DNA of 30,746 nucleotides from a virus, in IMG/VR virus record IMGVR_UViG_3300029448_000085, positions 1 through 30,746 of that record. The stretch is one strand, 5' to 3'. Of this stretch, positions 8,382 to 18,754 are shown one piece after another. Position 1 is the stretch's first letter. Every line of letters starts with the position of its first letter. The notes beneath the pieces are model-generated. The model had not been told where the DNA came from and ran no database searches. It was given only the letters and a program-made list of their open reading frames with translations. A program made the translations under genes and the position numbers.

Positions 8382-9656
8382 TTATTCCCTAAATCCTCCT
8401 GACCTTACAACACCTGTACCGTAACTTGTAGCTAAAGCAGTTGAAAAATCGTTCATTGGTTTTGTATATCCTCTATCTAAACCTACTTGTCTTAATGTTT
8501 CTTGTGCTTTACTTGGGTCATTATCCATTAACAATTGTATTATTGCTGAATCATCGTCTTTAATATTATTTATACTAATACCCCAAACACCAGAAGCCAT
8601 AGATTTTTTACCACCAACTATACTTGACCAAGGTATATTTTTATCATATTGTGGATAAACTGCATATCTTTCATTTTTTAAATCTTCAATAAATTTATTT
8701 TTAAATGATGGGTCATTTCTGTATTTTCTTGCTAATTCTTTGACGTTATGTATAGTTTGTAAATCTGATGGTAAGTATGTATTTAAATCATCTTGTACTT
8801 CTTTTTCTTTTAATGTAGTTTCTGTAATTTCAGTTCCTTCAAGAAATGACATAAACCCAGCATCTAATGTACCTGGTTCACCAGGGTCAATTGCTTTAAG
8901 TACTTGTCGTCCAGCTTTTGCAGCATCCCATCTACCCCAAGCCCATTCATTAGCAGCATACTCTAAAGCTTCATTAGATAATTTTCCACCTGCACCAATA
9001 ACTTTATCTTCTAACTGACCTTTATAATCAGCAAGTTTATCATTCCATTTTGTTTCTGATTTAGAATATTCTTGCCAAGCTTCATATGTTCTAGGGTCAT
9101 AACCATTTTCTTCTAACCATCTGTCATGTGTAGTGTCTAACCATAAATCATATCCTGTAGCACCATATTTTTTATACCATTGTGCAGCTTCTTGTCTATA
9201 AGCAGAGTCTTTCCACCAAGGTGCATTAGTAGCATTTTGTTCTAATTTATCTACAAACCTTGCTATTGCTTTAGAACCATGAGAATTAATAGCTAAATTT
9301 AATTGTGAGTAATCATAATCTACATATACAAATTTTTGTAAATCTCCTATACCTTTTGCAGTATAAAAATTTTCTTGAGTATCAATAATCATAGCTAAAC
9401 CTTTGTTTGCTAATTGTTGTATATAAGATTTTTCTTGTAATTTTTTACTAGGAGTAGATGTAACAGTCATACCAGCTTCTATTTCTTGTGTTTTAGGTTC
9501 TGTTATTTCATTAAAATAAGTTAAACTAGATAAACTGTTATCAGTTTCAAATAATAATGAATAATCACCTTCATCATAAGCAATAAACAATTCACCAGTT
9601 TCTTCAACAAAAACTAAATAAGAACCTTCATCAAGTTTTAAATCATAATCAGACAT
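8382..9656 (-). CDS. Probable internal virion protein, 424 aa
   Basis: A 424-aa protein. The first ~60 residues are acidic and beta-like (YLVFVEETGELFIAYDEGDY), and the rest is helical and Trp/Tyr-rich, for example APWWKDSAYRQEAAQWYKKY, AANEWAWGRWDAAKAGRQ and LARKYRNDPSFKNKF. I do not recognise a named family. Neighbourhood and size fit an ejection or core protein. The ATG shares its first base with the stop of the preceding gene (TAATG), so its synthesis is coupled to that gene. No membrane segment or catalytic motif is evident. Confidence 0.6.
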   Translation of the reverse strand: MSDYDLKLDEGSYLVFVEETGELFIAYDEGDYSLLFETDNSLSSLTYFNEITEPKTQEIEAGMTVTSTPSKKLQEKSYIQQLANKGLAMIIDTQENFYTAKGIGDLQKFVYVDYDYSQLNLAINSHGSKAIARFVDKLEQNATNAPWWKDSAYRQEAAQWYKKYGATGYDLWLDTTHDRWLEENGYDPRTYEAWQEYSKSETKWNDKLADYKGQLEDKVIGAGGKLSNEALEYAANEWAWGRWDAAKAGRQVLKAIDPGEPGTLDAGFMSFLEGTEITETTLKEKEVQDDLNTYLPSDLQTIHNVKELARKYRNDPSFKNKFIEDLKNERYAVYPQYDKNIPWSSIVGGKKSMASGVWGISINNIKDDDSAIIQLLMDNDPSKAQETLRQVGLDRGYTKPMNDFSTALATSYGTGVVRSGGFRE

Positions 9657-10786
9657 TAGCTATCACCACCTAACATTTTACCAAATTTTTGCCAACCTTG
9701 TATAGGGTCACTTATACCAGTCTTAGGGCCTATTACATCAGTAAATAATCTAAATGATGGAGACATTCTTGAGTATTGATACATTTGATTAGCAAAATAT
9801 GTTTTATGTCTTTTACCTTGTTCTTCTTTAGACATACCACCTTCTGCTTCAGGAACTATTTGTTCAGGCATACCAGCACCATATAAACCTGCTATACCAT
9901 TTGCAATATCAGTAGGTAATCTTGATGCAGTACCTTGCATAGCTAAACTTCCATGTGCTAATCCAGCTATACCTACGTTGGCTTTAAATAAAAGGTCCTC
10001 ATAAACCAATGCAGCCCTTGTAAGACCACCTACTGCTTTTCCTGGTAATCCTAGGCCTAATGCTTTTAAACCTTTCTCTGCAAGCAATAACGGTGAATAT
10101 AATAATTCTTCATCAATAGCTTGTAATATTTTTGTACCTGCTTGTATTGCTATTTTAAAAGCTTTAGTATCTTTAATACCAGCTTTATTAGCAGTTTCTT
10201 CTAATTCAGCTTCATATTGTGCTTGAGCATCTGCTATTTTATTATCCATATCGTTACTTCTATCTTGGTCGTCTATTAATTGTTGCATTTCTTCGTCTGT
10301 TAAATCACCAGATACATATCGTTCCATATAATCTTTGGATTTATCATCCCAAGAATCGTCATAACGCCACCAATGTGTATTTAATTCGTTATCCATAATT
10401 CCTTGAAATTCTTTATCTGTAGGATTTATTTCATCTACTACTTCACCTTCTAATCTAACTCCATCTTCAGACTCAGTAAAAGGTTTATCTGCTGAAGAAG
10501 TTTCTTCATTTTTAAAATCTTCAGTAGCCATTTCTATTTCATCATCAGTAAGTGAAGGTATTATTATGTCATCTGCAGGATTAGTATTAAATGCACCAGC
10601 ACGATATGCTGTCATTTCTAACATTTGACCACCATATCTTTTTAATGCTCCTTCATCTTCTAATAATTCAGCAACATTATCATAATCTAAAATAACTCTA
10701 TCTATTTCTACTTGTGGAATATCGTATTCATTTTGATAAGCTTGTAACGATTCTAAAAATTCTTGCCTTAATTTTTCTTTATCCAT
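9656..10786 (-). CDS. Probable internal virion protein with hydrophobic centre, 376 aa
   Basis: A 376-aa protein. Residues ~1-185 are strongly acidic and helical. A central stretch at ~215-300 is Gly/Ala/Leu-rich (LLLAEKGLKALGLGLPGKAV, NVGIAGLAHGSLAMQGTASR, NGIAGLYGAGM) and could be membrane-active. The C-terminus is again charged. A soluble protein with a glycine-rich amphipathic centre fits a protein ejected to form a trans-envelope channel, but this is inference. It overlaps the upstream gene by 8 bases and the downstream gene in TAATG. No enzymatic motif is recognised. Confidence 0.6.
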   Translation of the reverse strand: MDKEKLRQEFLESLQAYQNEYDIPQVEIDRVILDYDNVAELLEDEGALKRYGGQMLEMTAYRAGAFNTNPADDIIIPSLTDDEIEMATEDFKNEETSSADKPFTESEDGVRLEGEVVDEINPTDKEFQGIMDNELNTHWWRYDDSWDDKSKDYMERYVSGDLTDEEMQQLIDDQDRSNDMDNKIADAQAQYEAELEETANKAGIKDTKAFKIAIQAGTKILQAIDEELLYSPLLLAEKGLKALGLGLPGKAVGGLTRAALVYEDLLFKANVGIAGLAHGSLAMQGTASRLPTDIANGIAGLYGAGMPEQIVPEAEGGMSKEEQGKRHKTYFANQMYQYSRMSPSFRLFTDVIGPKTGISDPIQGWQKFGKMLGGDS

Positions 10787-12131
10787 AAATCATCCTTAAT
10801 ATATCTTTGTCTTCTTGTATAGATTTTTTACCAACTTCATATGATTCCATTTGTTCAGCATATATATCATCAAATCTATCTTCAGATTGTAGTAATGGAT
10901 TTTCTTGTGCTAATTGTGCAGAAATATCAGTCATATCATTAAATGTTTTCTTTTTCATTTCTGTATTTTCATCATTACCAAATGAAGCAAGATAACCTGT
11001 TTCCCAATCTCTTAACCCCATGTCTGATTGTAATGCCATTACATCTTTTACTAATGTACTAAATACACTTGAATAATTTAGTGCTATATTATTAGCCCAT
11101 TCTTCAATTTCTCTTTTACTACCTTTTCTACCAAGTTTTTGTTCAAACCAAGATTGCACTTCATCTTCTCTTTGTAATGGTGTCATTACTTGATATTGAG
11201 TTTTTAATTGATTTACAAGTTGTTCATCAGCCATTTGTTCTTCATAAGCTGCATACTTTTCATAATCTTTACGGATTTCTTGAATACCCCAATTAAATAA
11301 TTTAAGGTCTTGAGTTCTTCTTAAACCTTCTTCAGTTGGTACAGGTATATTATTATTATCTAAAGTGTAATCTCCAGCTTGAGAGCTACTAAAAAATATT
11401 GGGTCATCATTCATAATTTGATTCCACTGTTCAGTACCTTCTGCAATATAATGTTCGTTATCTAAATATGCCATAACTGTAACTACTGCAGCTTCTAATG
11501 CACTACTGTATTCACCTTCACTACCGATAAAAGTATTAGGTGCAACAACTCTATTTTCAATTAAATATTTTTGAAATTGTTCAATTTCTCCAAAATCTGT
11601 CATTGAGTTCATAAAATAATGAAAGTCTGTAGAAAAATGTGTTTGAAAACTTTTATATACAGGAGTTCCATTTTCCATTTTTTGTTTACCATTTTCATAA
11701 ACAGGAACTTTTCTACCAGCTTTAGCATCATATTCTCTATCTAAATCACCAGCACCCATTGCACCTAATACTTCTTCAAAAGAAGCACCACCCTGAAACA
11801 TTTGATAAACTGCTGATATTCCAGCTTCATCTGGTGCATTAAAATTATCTGGTTGTTTTCTTGAGTTAAATATTTTTTGTAATATTAAATCTACAAAAGC
11901 AGCTTCTTTATTACCATCAATTGCATCTTGAAGTTCTTGAAGATTTGTTTCTGTTAAATTATATTTATTTAAACCACCGTCATTAAAATTTTTTTCATTT
12001 AGAATTTGTAACATTTGGACACCAGAAGAGGCATCTATTCCTAATAAACCTGCATACTTTTTAACTAAATCATCTAGTTCATCTAAAGTAGCTTTATTTA
12101 CATTATCTGAACTTACGCTATAATCTACCAT
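10779..12131 (-). CDS. Probable internal virion protein, 450 aa
   Basis: A 450-aa acidic, helical protein. Near the N-terminus is DDLVKKYAGLLGIDASSGVQ, then Asn/Gln-rich helices, a segment with DREYDAKAGRKVPVYENGKQ, and a C-terminal half with QSWFEQKLGRKGSKREIEEW. The last piece resembles a helical repeat found in tape-measure-like and internal proteins. The family is not known to me. It is joined to the 2016-aa gene by a TAATG overlap, so the two are probably made in fixed ratio and may assemble together. No catalytic residues stand out. Confidence 0.6.
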   Translation of the reverse strand: MVDYSVSSDNVNKATLDELDDLVKKYAGLLGIDASSGVQMLQILNEKNFNDGGLNKYNLTETNLQELQDAIDGNKEAAFVDLILQKIFNSRKQPDNFNAPDEAGISAVYQMFQGGASFEEVLGAMGAGDLDREYDAKAGRKVPVYENGKQKMENGTPVYKSFQTHFSTDFHYFMNSMTDFGEIEQFQKYLIENRVVAPNTFIGSEGEYSSALEAAVVTVMAYLDNEHYIAEGTEQWNQIMNDDPIFFSSSQAGDYTLDNNNIPVPTEEGLRRTQDLKLFNWGIQEIRKDYEKYAAYEEQMADEQLVNQLKTQYQVMTPLQREDEVQSWFEQKLGRKGSKREIEEWANNIALNYSSVFSTLVKDVMALQSDMGLRDWETGYLASFGNDENTEMKKKTFNDMTDISAQLAQENPLLQSEDRFDDIYAEQMESYEVGKKSIQEDKDILRMIYG

Positions 12132-15100
12132 TAATCCTCATCAAACATATCTTCTAGTAATTCTTTATCGTCTCTATAAAACTTTAGCATAAGACTTGTC
12201 CATACATGCCAAAAATCAGGATATTCTGCTATAATGTCCTGTGCTATTTGATTCATAAGTATTCGCATAAATCTAGCTTCTGGTTTTTCTGATTCTAACC
12301 ACCAAGTTTTAGTTTTACTAGGTGATATTTCCATTGAGTATTTTTCAAATTCTTCCCATTGTTCTAACATTGCAACAAAACCTTTACCTGTTTCTTGTTC
12401 CATAATTAATTCATTACCAGGCCATACTCTTCTCATTTCATTAAATATATCTTTAATACTTACAGAACCAGGCAGTCCCCAATCATCTTCTTGGAAACCT
12501 TCTTTAGCAAGTATTAAATTATTTCTAAATTGTCTTTTAAGCATTGTTGCTTGTAATGTAGGTAAATCTGCTGAATCAATCATATTTTTGTAATTTGTAT
12601 ATGCAAAGTAACCCAATGTGTCATTAACTTTTCTTCTAAATTGGTCAGGTGTTAATTGTGTTTTTTCAGGAGCTAAATCCCAAGAAGCTCTATCTCCAGC
12701 TGGATTATCAGGCAATATTAAAAATGCAGACAATTGTGCTTCTTTTAATACTTCTCTATTATCATATCTCCACTTTAATGATTTTTGTGTATAGTTCTGT
12801 CTACCAGTATCTGATACTTTAGATGGTGCAGTTAAATAACCATGCTCCATACCATATGTTTCTAAAAATTGCATAGCAGCTTCAGCGTCATTACCTTCTT
12901 TATCTCTTAATATATTTCTATATTCATCAGCTAATACTTGAGCATTCCACATAGTTCCTTGTTTATCTTCTATATAGTAAGTAGGAGTAAATCCTGTAGG
13001 TAATATAAATTGTGCTAATGCTTGTACACCAAATAAATGCTTAGCTTTTGTTTTAGAATATTCTAAATATGCTTCATCAAGTACTCTTAAAAATTGATAA
13101 TATTCTTGAGAATACTCTGGAGCATTTGCTAATAATTCCCAATCTCTATCTACAGAAGTTAACCATTTATTCATTTTGCCAGCATCATACAACCTTCTTG
13201 GTTCACCAATAACAGAACCATATCTAAATATAGATATAGTTGCTGCAGCTCTCATTTGTGCAAATTCACTTTTTTCTATATTTAATTCATCATTTGTATC
13301 TGGAGTTAATGCAGCAAATGCTTTTTTAAGCCATGGAGACAACGGTACTAAATCTTTTATTCTTTCTGGAGGCAAGAAACCACCAAATAAAAATTCTTTA
13401 AATTCTGGTTCCCAACCTTCTATAGGTATAAGTTTGTCTAAAGCAAATCCTACAGCTGGGTTAGGACCTGGTACAAAACCTTGACCTAACAAATTAATAC
13501 CAGATAAATATGCTTTAGCAGCTATATCTACTTTACGTGTTTGTCCATTTTCATCTTTATATGTTTCTTTGCCATAAACTAATCTTGATAAGAATGGAGC
13601 AAATGGATACACAAACATTTTTTCATTTTCCCTACCAGGTTGTGGATTATTTGTAATCCAACCTTCAGTACCATATCCACCAATCTTAAATGTTTCACCA
13701 CCTCTAACAGCTACTTGTGCTTGTCTCATCATGTATGGTTTGTTTGCTAGTAACTTGCCCCATGTAGTTGCAACTTCAAACCAAATTTCAGGGAATGGAA
13801 ATATGTTTCTTGTTATATCAGATATAAGGTGTCGTTTAGATGCATCATACAATAAATCTTTAGTACCAGCTAATCCAAATGCTTTTGATGTATTATTAGC
13901 TACTTCAAATGTCATAGCACCTTTAGCAACAGGCATTGTTTTATTTAACTCTTTCATTTCATCAATAACAGGTTTAGGAATATTTAATGCTTCAGCTTCT
14001 CTAACAAATCTTGCTCTTGCATCTTTATTAAAGTTTGCCCAGTTTTCTGTTATATACATATAACGATATTGTTTAAATACAGTTGCTCTGTTTAAATAAG
14101 CTATTGGTTTTGTCATTAATGTATTAAATGCTGTATCAACAAAAGCATCCCAAGCTTGTCCAATTCTATTTTGATTATCTGCACTATCATCAATAGCTTT
14201 TACATAACCTAAATCTAAATCTAAACCTTTTCCTTTTTGCCCTTTTGTAATATAAGATTCTTGTAATATATCTGAAAGGTTTTCTAATTGTCTTTTGTTT
14301 AATCCAGGTGCTTTAAAATTAATATCTTTACCTTTAACATTATCTAATAAATTTCCTTCATAAATAAATCTTCTTAAATCTTGATTACCTAAACCTTCAG
14401 CTGATGCTGAAATATTAAATCTATATTTTGTATTAGGTAAATCACCTTCTTTAAAATTAGTTATTTTTACATATTGAACACCTTCTTCAACTTTTCCACC
14501 TGTTTTAAGTCTTATACGTGCTTCAACAGATTGTAAATATTGGTCGATAGTTTTTTTGTTATTAGTAATTCCTGACCATCTTCCACCACCCCAATCAGCT
14601 AAATCCTGCCTAGCTGCAGCACCTTCTTTAGAAAATATCCAAGCAGCTAATTCATCAGAACCATATCCAAACTGAGCTACTTTTCTTGATATTAAATCAT
14701 TTCTTAATTGTAGTAATTCCATTCTTACACCATCTACATATTGTTTAGTATTAGTATCTGTTTTTTTACGCATAATATAATTCATGCCTTTAATTCTTCT
14801 TTGTTCTCTACCTTGCATACCAGCTAAATTAAATGTTTTTTGTGTAGCTTCTAAATATTCATAACTATCCATTAATCTTATAGCATCAAGATTTTCATCT
14901 GACCAAGACATATATGCTTCTTCTTTAGTTAATCCTTTATCTAACCATTTTTTTAATTGTCCAGATGCAAATACTTCGTCTATTTGTGCTGCTTCTCTAG
15001 CTAAATTTCTAGCTTTTTTACCAGAAGTAACCCATTGAATATAATGTATAGGATGATTAAAAAATCCATCAAGGCCTGCAGCAACTACACGCATTTGTTC

Positions 15101-18100
15101 TTCCATAAATACCCTTGTAAAAAAAGCACCTCTTAAAAGTACAAATGGTTTAAATAACTTTCTTGTATAAAAGTCAGCAAGCATAGTAAAAGCATCCTCG
15201 TTTAATTTACTTGTTCCTAAATATCCATTTGCATATGGATTTGCAACATTCGCATCATCATAAAAATAAAAATTATATTTCATCCATCTACCAACATTTT
15301 TTGTATTTTCCATTGCAGCTTTAAATGCAGAATCAGCAGTTTCTAATTCATTCCAAGCATTACCATATGCACGTCTAATTAATCTGTAATCTATAAATGG
15401 TTGTATATTATCTGCAAATTCAGAAAACAAATGAGCTGAACCTATATCAATACCGTATGTTTCACCTTTATAATCTTGCCAAATCATTCTTTCAGTTTTG
15501 GTATATTTATTTCCTATATGAGGCATAGATATAGCTTCATCTGCATAACCACCTACAAAATATGCTGTAGCTGTTTCCATAGATGTATTGTACATTTTTG
15601 CAAAAGCTCTCATTACTGGTTGCCATTGACCACCTAATGTTTTTACTCTATTAACATCTCTTACATTTTGGTCAAACATAAATTTGCTAACTTGACGTTT
15701 TTTTCTAAAATCTATTTTCCAAAATTGTTTTGTTATGTTTGCCATTTCATCTAATGAATATCCAACTGTTTGTAAATGTGAAACTAATTGGTCGTACGCT
15801 GCATTTTTATTTAAACCTTTAATTCCAAAATCTGGTACTGCACTCATTAAACTTCTAAAATATGGGTCTGAATTATTATAAAAAGCAGAAGAAAATCCTA
15901 AGTATTTTTCAAACTCTGTTCCAGCTTTAGTATCAGTAATACCTATTTTATTTAATGCTTCATTTAATCTATCTTTAATAATTTTTGATTCAGTTTGTAT
16001 TGATTGTGGACCTACAACAAGTTCATCTGTAGATTTAGGTCTTACTAATCTTATTTGTTGTTTTGCAAAACTTTGACCTTTAGTAAATGTTCTCATAGCA
16101 CCTAAAGCTTTAATTGGTAATCCTGGTAATGCTTTTAATCCAGCAAGTCCAGCACCTATTGTTCTTGTAGTAACTTTAGTTGGCACTCTTAATACGCTTC
16201 CTAAATATGTACCAATACTTCTAAATGCAGCATCTTCTTTACCTAATACAGAATAAGTTCTTGCACCAATTCTTTGTAATACTGTTGGGTCTGGTAAATC
16301 TTTTAATTTTTTAGCTCTATAAGCATTTTGTATTAATATTTTATTAGTTAAAAAAGAAGCACCTTTAGGTAACATTTTGTCAGGTAAGTAATCTCTTGGT
16401 ACTTTACCTCCTACATAAACACCTTCATCTATTAATTTACCAAATGTATCTTTAACTCCATCAACACCTTTTTTTTCTGCAACACGAATTAATTTTTGTC
16501 TTGTGCTTTTTTGTAAATTTTTATAAACAGGATTTGTATCCATTAATACAGCTGCTATTTCTGGATTTTTTTGAACTTCTTCAACTAAAGGTTTGTAAAT
16601 TTTTTCAATCATAAAAGGCCTGTTAAGCATTTCATCTTTAGTTTCTCTAAATATTTTAGGCATTACATTATTAGCTAAATATTTTTTCTTAACTTTTCTT
16701 TCAACTTGACCAATTTTTCTTTTTCTTTTATAATTTTTCCAAATACCTAAATGGTCATTAATATCTTCAGCAGTATCACCAGGTTTAGTACCATCAATTT
16801 TTGGTCCTATATCATCTAATACTTCTTTTGCATCATCTAATGGAGAGTTGTTAGAAACTTTACCTGCTCTATTTATATCAATAGTTTTTGTTTGTGCATC
16901 TAATAAAGGATTTATTTGTCTTAAACCTCTTCTTGCTTTACCAATTTGTGATATACCTTTACCACCATAAAATTCTTCAACAGCCATAGCACTAAAATCT
17001 ATAGCTCCAGATAATAAATTATATGCACCTGAACCTGGTTTGGCGAATAAAGAAGCTTGATATCTTCCAGGAGAAAATAATATTCTTTGTTCTTCCTCAT
17101 TGTCATAAATAGATTTTTGTTGAAAAGCCCAACCACCTGCACCATATTGTGTATTTGTAGTAAATGCAGCTGTCATACCAGAAGATTTTCTACCAGCAAA
17201 AAAATGTATTCTTGATGGATTATCTAAACTTGTATAATGTTGTTCACCATTTTCATCATAAGCTTTTAATGGTCTACCTACTTTGTTATAAAATAAATCT
17301 TTAGCTTGTTGTTCTGAATAACCATATTCTGTAATTAATTCTTGATATCTTGGGTCATTTTCTGGTTTTAATGTCTCCATACGCATCCAGTGGTCTCTAT
17401 TAAAGTTAATAGGCCTACCTGCATACATTTCTTTCCACATAGTTCTAAATACAGTTTCACCACCCATTGTGTGAGCTTCTTGAAACATATCCACAAATTT
17501 GTTCAAAGTTCCTCTTACATCTAATTTTTCACCAATACCATCAACTTGAGTAAAACTAACATCAATAGCTAATGCATCTTGAGCTTCTTGTTTTGTAGCT
17601 CCTTGTCTTATTTTTCTATCATATAAAACTAAATCTCTTAAATATGCTTGAGACCTACCTACAGGCATCCCTCCCCATAACATAGGTACCATACCTGCAG
17701 GACCACCAGTCCATTTACCTCTTAAACCAAAGTTTTGCCAAAAAGCATCATAAGCTTGTGCAGCCCAAACACCATATTGTATATCACCTGGTTTAGCTCC
17801 ACCTTTTGATAATCCCATTGTCCAAAAATCAATTGGTTTAATATGCATAGTATTTTCAAAATCACCACCAAATTTATAATGGTCTTCAGTTAATTTATCC
17901 CATAACTCTGATTGTTCTTGAACATTAGATAAAGATACTTCTTCTACTATATTTTGTACAGCTTCATTTTGTGAAGCATTAGGTACAGTTAAAGCTATAT
18001 CTTTAGCTAATGTTTTTGGTAATGCTGGATATGCAGTTGTAGTGTCAATTAAATTATCACTAATAACTTGACCTTCAGGACTTTTAAATATATCTTGCCA

Positions 18101-18181
18101 AATCTTATATTGTTTATTTAAAGAATCTATAGCAGATAAATTATCTCTTTCTATAAAAGGGTCATTAAACAAAAAACCCAT
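12131..18181 (-). CDS. Giant internal-virion/ejection protein candidate, 2016 aa
   Basis: This single gene fills 6 kb, about a fifth of the window. The protein is mixed helical with few cysteines and no signal peptide. Visible landmarks are a Gly/Trp-rich region at ~150-180, a very basic patch at ~482-500 (KNYKRKRKIGQVERKVKKK), a helical, aromatic mid-part around 1000-1050 (FKPFVLLRGAFFTRVF), and near 1460-1490 an NIFPFPEIWFEVATTWGKLL segment that I recall as conserved among giant proteins of marine and actinobacterial phages. These are sometimes described as polyvalent or tape-measure-like proteins carried into the cell. No peptidoglycan hydrolase, polymerase or ADP-ribosyltransferase motif could be recognised by eye. 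Role by position: core/ejection machinery, possibly with a host-takeover domain. Confidence 0.7.
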   Translation of the reverse strand: MGFLFNDPFIERDNLSAIDSLNKQYKIWQDIFKSPEGQVISDNLIDTTTAYPALPKTLAKDIALTVPNASQNEAVQNIVEEVSLSNVQEQSELWDKLTEDHYKFGGDFENTMHIKPIDFWTMGLSKGGAKPGDIQYGVWAAQAYDAFWQNFGLRGKWTGGPAGMVPMLWGGMPVGRSQAYLRDLVLYDRKIRQGATKQEAQDALAIDVSFTQVDGIGEKLDVRGTLNKFVDMFQEAHTMGGETVFRTMWKEMYAGRPINFNRDHWMRMETLKPENDPRYQELITEYGYSEQQAKDLFYNKVGRPLKAYDENGEQHYTSLDNPSRIHFFAGRKSSGMTAAFTTNTQYGAGGWAFQQKSIYDNEEEQRILFSPGRYQASLFAKPGSGAYNLLSGAIDFSAMAVEEFYGGKGISQIGKARRGLRQINPLLDAQTKTIDINRAGKVSNNSPLDDAKEVLDDIGPKIDGTKPGDTAEDINDHLGIWKNYKRKRKIGQVERKVKKKYLANNVMPKIFRETKDEMLNRPFMIEKIYKPLVEEVQKNPEIAAVLMDTNPVYKNLQKSTRQKLIRVAEKKGVDGVKDTFGKLIDEGVYVGGKVPRDYLPDKMLPKGASFLTNKILIQNAYRAKKLKDLPDPTVLQRIGARTYSVLGKEDAAFRSIGTYLGSVLRVPTKVTTRTIGAGLAGLKALPGLPIKALGAMRTFTKGQSFAKQQIRLVRPKSTDELVVGPQSIQTESKIIKDRLNEALNKIGITDTKAGTEFEKYLGFSSAFYNNSDPYFRSLMSAVPDFGIKGLNKNAAYDQLVSHLQTVGYSLDEMANITKQFWKIDFRKKRQVSKFMFDQNVRDVNRVKTLGGQWQPVMRAFAKMYNTSMETATAYFVGGYADEAISMPHIGNKYTKTERMIWQDYKGETYGIDIGSAHLFSEFADNIQPFIDYRLIRRAYGNAWNELETADSAFKAAMENTKNVGRWMKYNFYFYDDANVANPYANGYLGTSKLNEDAFTMLADFYTRKLFKPFVLLRGAFFTRVFMEEQMRVVAAGLDGFFNHPIHYIQWVTSGKKARNLAREAAQIDEVFASGQLKKWLDKGLTKEEAYMSWSDENLDAIRLMDSYEYLEATQKTFNLAGMQGREQRRIKGMNYIMRKKTDTNTKQYVDGVRMELLQLRNDLISRKVAQFGYGSDELAAWIFSKEGAAARQDLADWGGGRWSGITNNKKTIDQYLQSVEARIRLKTGGKVEEGVQYVKITNFKEGDLPNTKYRFNISASAEGLGNQDLRRFIYEGNLLDNVKGKDINFKAPGLNKRQLENLSDILQESYITKGQKGKGLDLDLGYVKAIDDSADNQNRIGQAWDAFVDTAFNTLMTKPIAYLNRATVFKQYRYMYITENWANFNKDARARFVREAEALNIPKPVIDEMKELNKTMPVAKGAMTFEVANNTSKAFGLAGTKDLLYDASKRHLISDITRNIFPFPEIWFEVATTWGKLLANKPYMMRQAQVAVRGGETFKIGGYGTEGWITNNPQPGRENEKMFVYPFAPFLSRLVYGKETYKDENGQTRKVDIAAKAYLSGINLLGQGFVPGPNPAVGFALDKLIPIEGWEPEFKEFLFGGFLPPERIKDLVPLSPWLKKAFAALTPDTNDELNIEKSEFAQMRAAATISIFRYGSVIGEPRRLYDAGKMNKWLTSVDRDWELLANAPEYSQEYYQFLRVLDEAYLEYSKTKAKHLFGVQALAQFILPTGFTPTYYIEDKQGTMWNAQVLADEYRNILRDKEGNDAEAAMQFLETYGMEHGYLTAPSKVSDTGRQNYTQKSLKWRYDNREVLKEAQLSAFLILPDNPAGDRASWDLAPEKTQLTPDQFRRKVNDTLGYFAYTNYKNMIDSADLPTLQATMLKRQFRNNLILAKEGFQEDDWGLPGSVSIKDIFNEMRRVWPGNELIMEQETGKGFVAMLEQWEEFEKYSMEISPSKTKTWWLESEKPEARFMRILMNQIAQDIIAEYPDFWHVWTSLMLKFYRDDKELLEDMFDED

Positions 18182-18585
18182 TAAACGCTCCTGGTATTTA
18201 TTAACTCCGCTATAGCTGGATGTGGGTTAACAGAATATAAAGCTGCAAGAATAATATCGGTTTCATCTTCTAATTGGTCAACAGGGCCAGTTCCTGGACC
18301 AAAAGCAGCTCCTTGTGTAATAGGTTCCTGTGGTCTTTCAGTTCCAGCAAATACATTAGGTCTTGTTTGTTCTTGCATAGGAAAAGGTGAATTAGCACCT
18401 CCTGAATCTCCTAATGGAGAAGCAGCTTGTTGTGCAAGCAATTCTGTTTGTTGTCCATAAGGCATATCAGGCATTCTAATTTCTGGTTGTTTTCCATCAG
18501 TTCTTTGACTTAATGCACCTGGACCTGCAACAGCAGCTGGTTGAGATGGTTTTCTATATCCACCTCTACCTCTTTTTTTAGCCAT
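18181..18585 (-). CDS. Small Gly/Pro/Gln-rich phage protein, 134 aa
   Basis: A low-complexity protein with a basic start (MAKKRGRGGYRKPSQPAA), a disordered middle rich in Gly, Pro and Gln (TERPQEPITQGAAFGPGTGP), and an acidic, helical end (QLEDETDIILAALYSVNPHP). I recall similar short basic-to-acidic proteins next to portal genes in actinobacterial and marine phages, without a defined function; a DNA-packaging or portal-associated role is possible. The start is placed at the ATG at 18585 because AAAGGA lies eight bases before it. An upstream in-frame ATG at 18594 directly abuts that Shine-Dalgarno and would give 137 aa. The gene overlaps the 58-aa ORF by 8 bases and the giant gene in TAATG. 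Confidence 0.7.
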   Translation of the reverse strand: MAKKRGRGGYRKPSQPAAVAGPGALSQRTDGKQPEIRMPDMPYGQQTELLAQQAASPLGDSGGANSPFPMQEQTRPNVFAGTERPQEPITQGAAFGPGTGPVDQLEDETDIILAALYSVNPHPAIAELINTRSV

Positions 18586-18754
18586 AGTAATCATCCTTTA
18601 TCATTATTATTATTCCTGGAGCAGGATTAAATATAGTAAATGCTTGATTTCTAAAAGGGTCAAATAAATTAACTTCTTCTTCATCAAGTTCATCTACAAT
18701 ACCAAAATTGCTTTCGATTATATTCCAAAAATTTATTTCTGTTTCGTTATCCAT
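18578..18754 (-). CDS. Small acidic protein, 58 aa
   Basis: A short frame beginning MDNETEINFWNIIESNFGIV, with an acidic centre (DELDEEEV) and a hydrophobic stretch (PAPGIIIMI) near the end. It exactly bridges the portal stop (TAATG overlap at 18754) and the start of the next gene (8-base overlap), so it is very likely translated although it is short. GGAGG lies 9 bases before its ATG. Family unknown. Its position between portal and the Gly/Pro-rich protein suggests a small assembly or packaging accessory. Confidence 0.65.
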   Translation of the reverse strand: MDNETEINFWNIIESNFGIVDELDEEEVNLFDPFRNQAFTIFNPAPGIIIMIKDDYYG

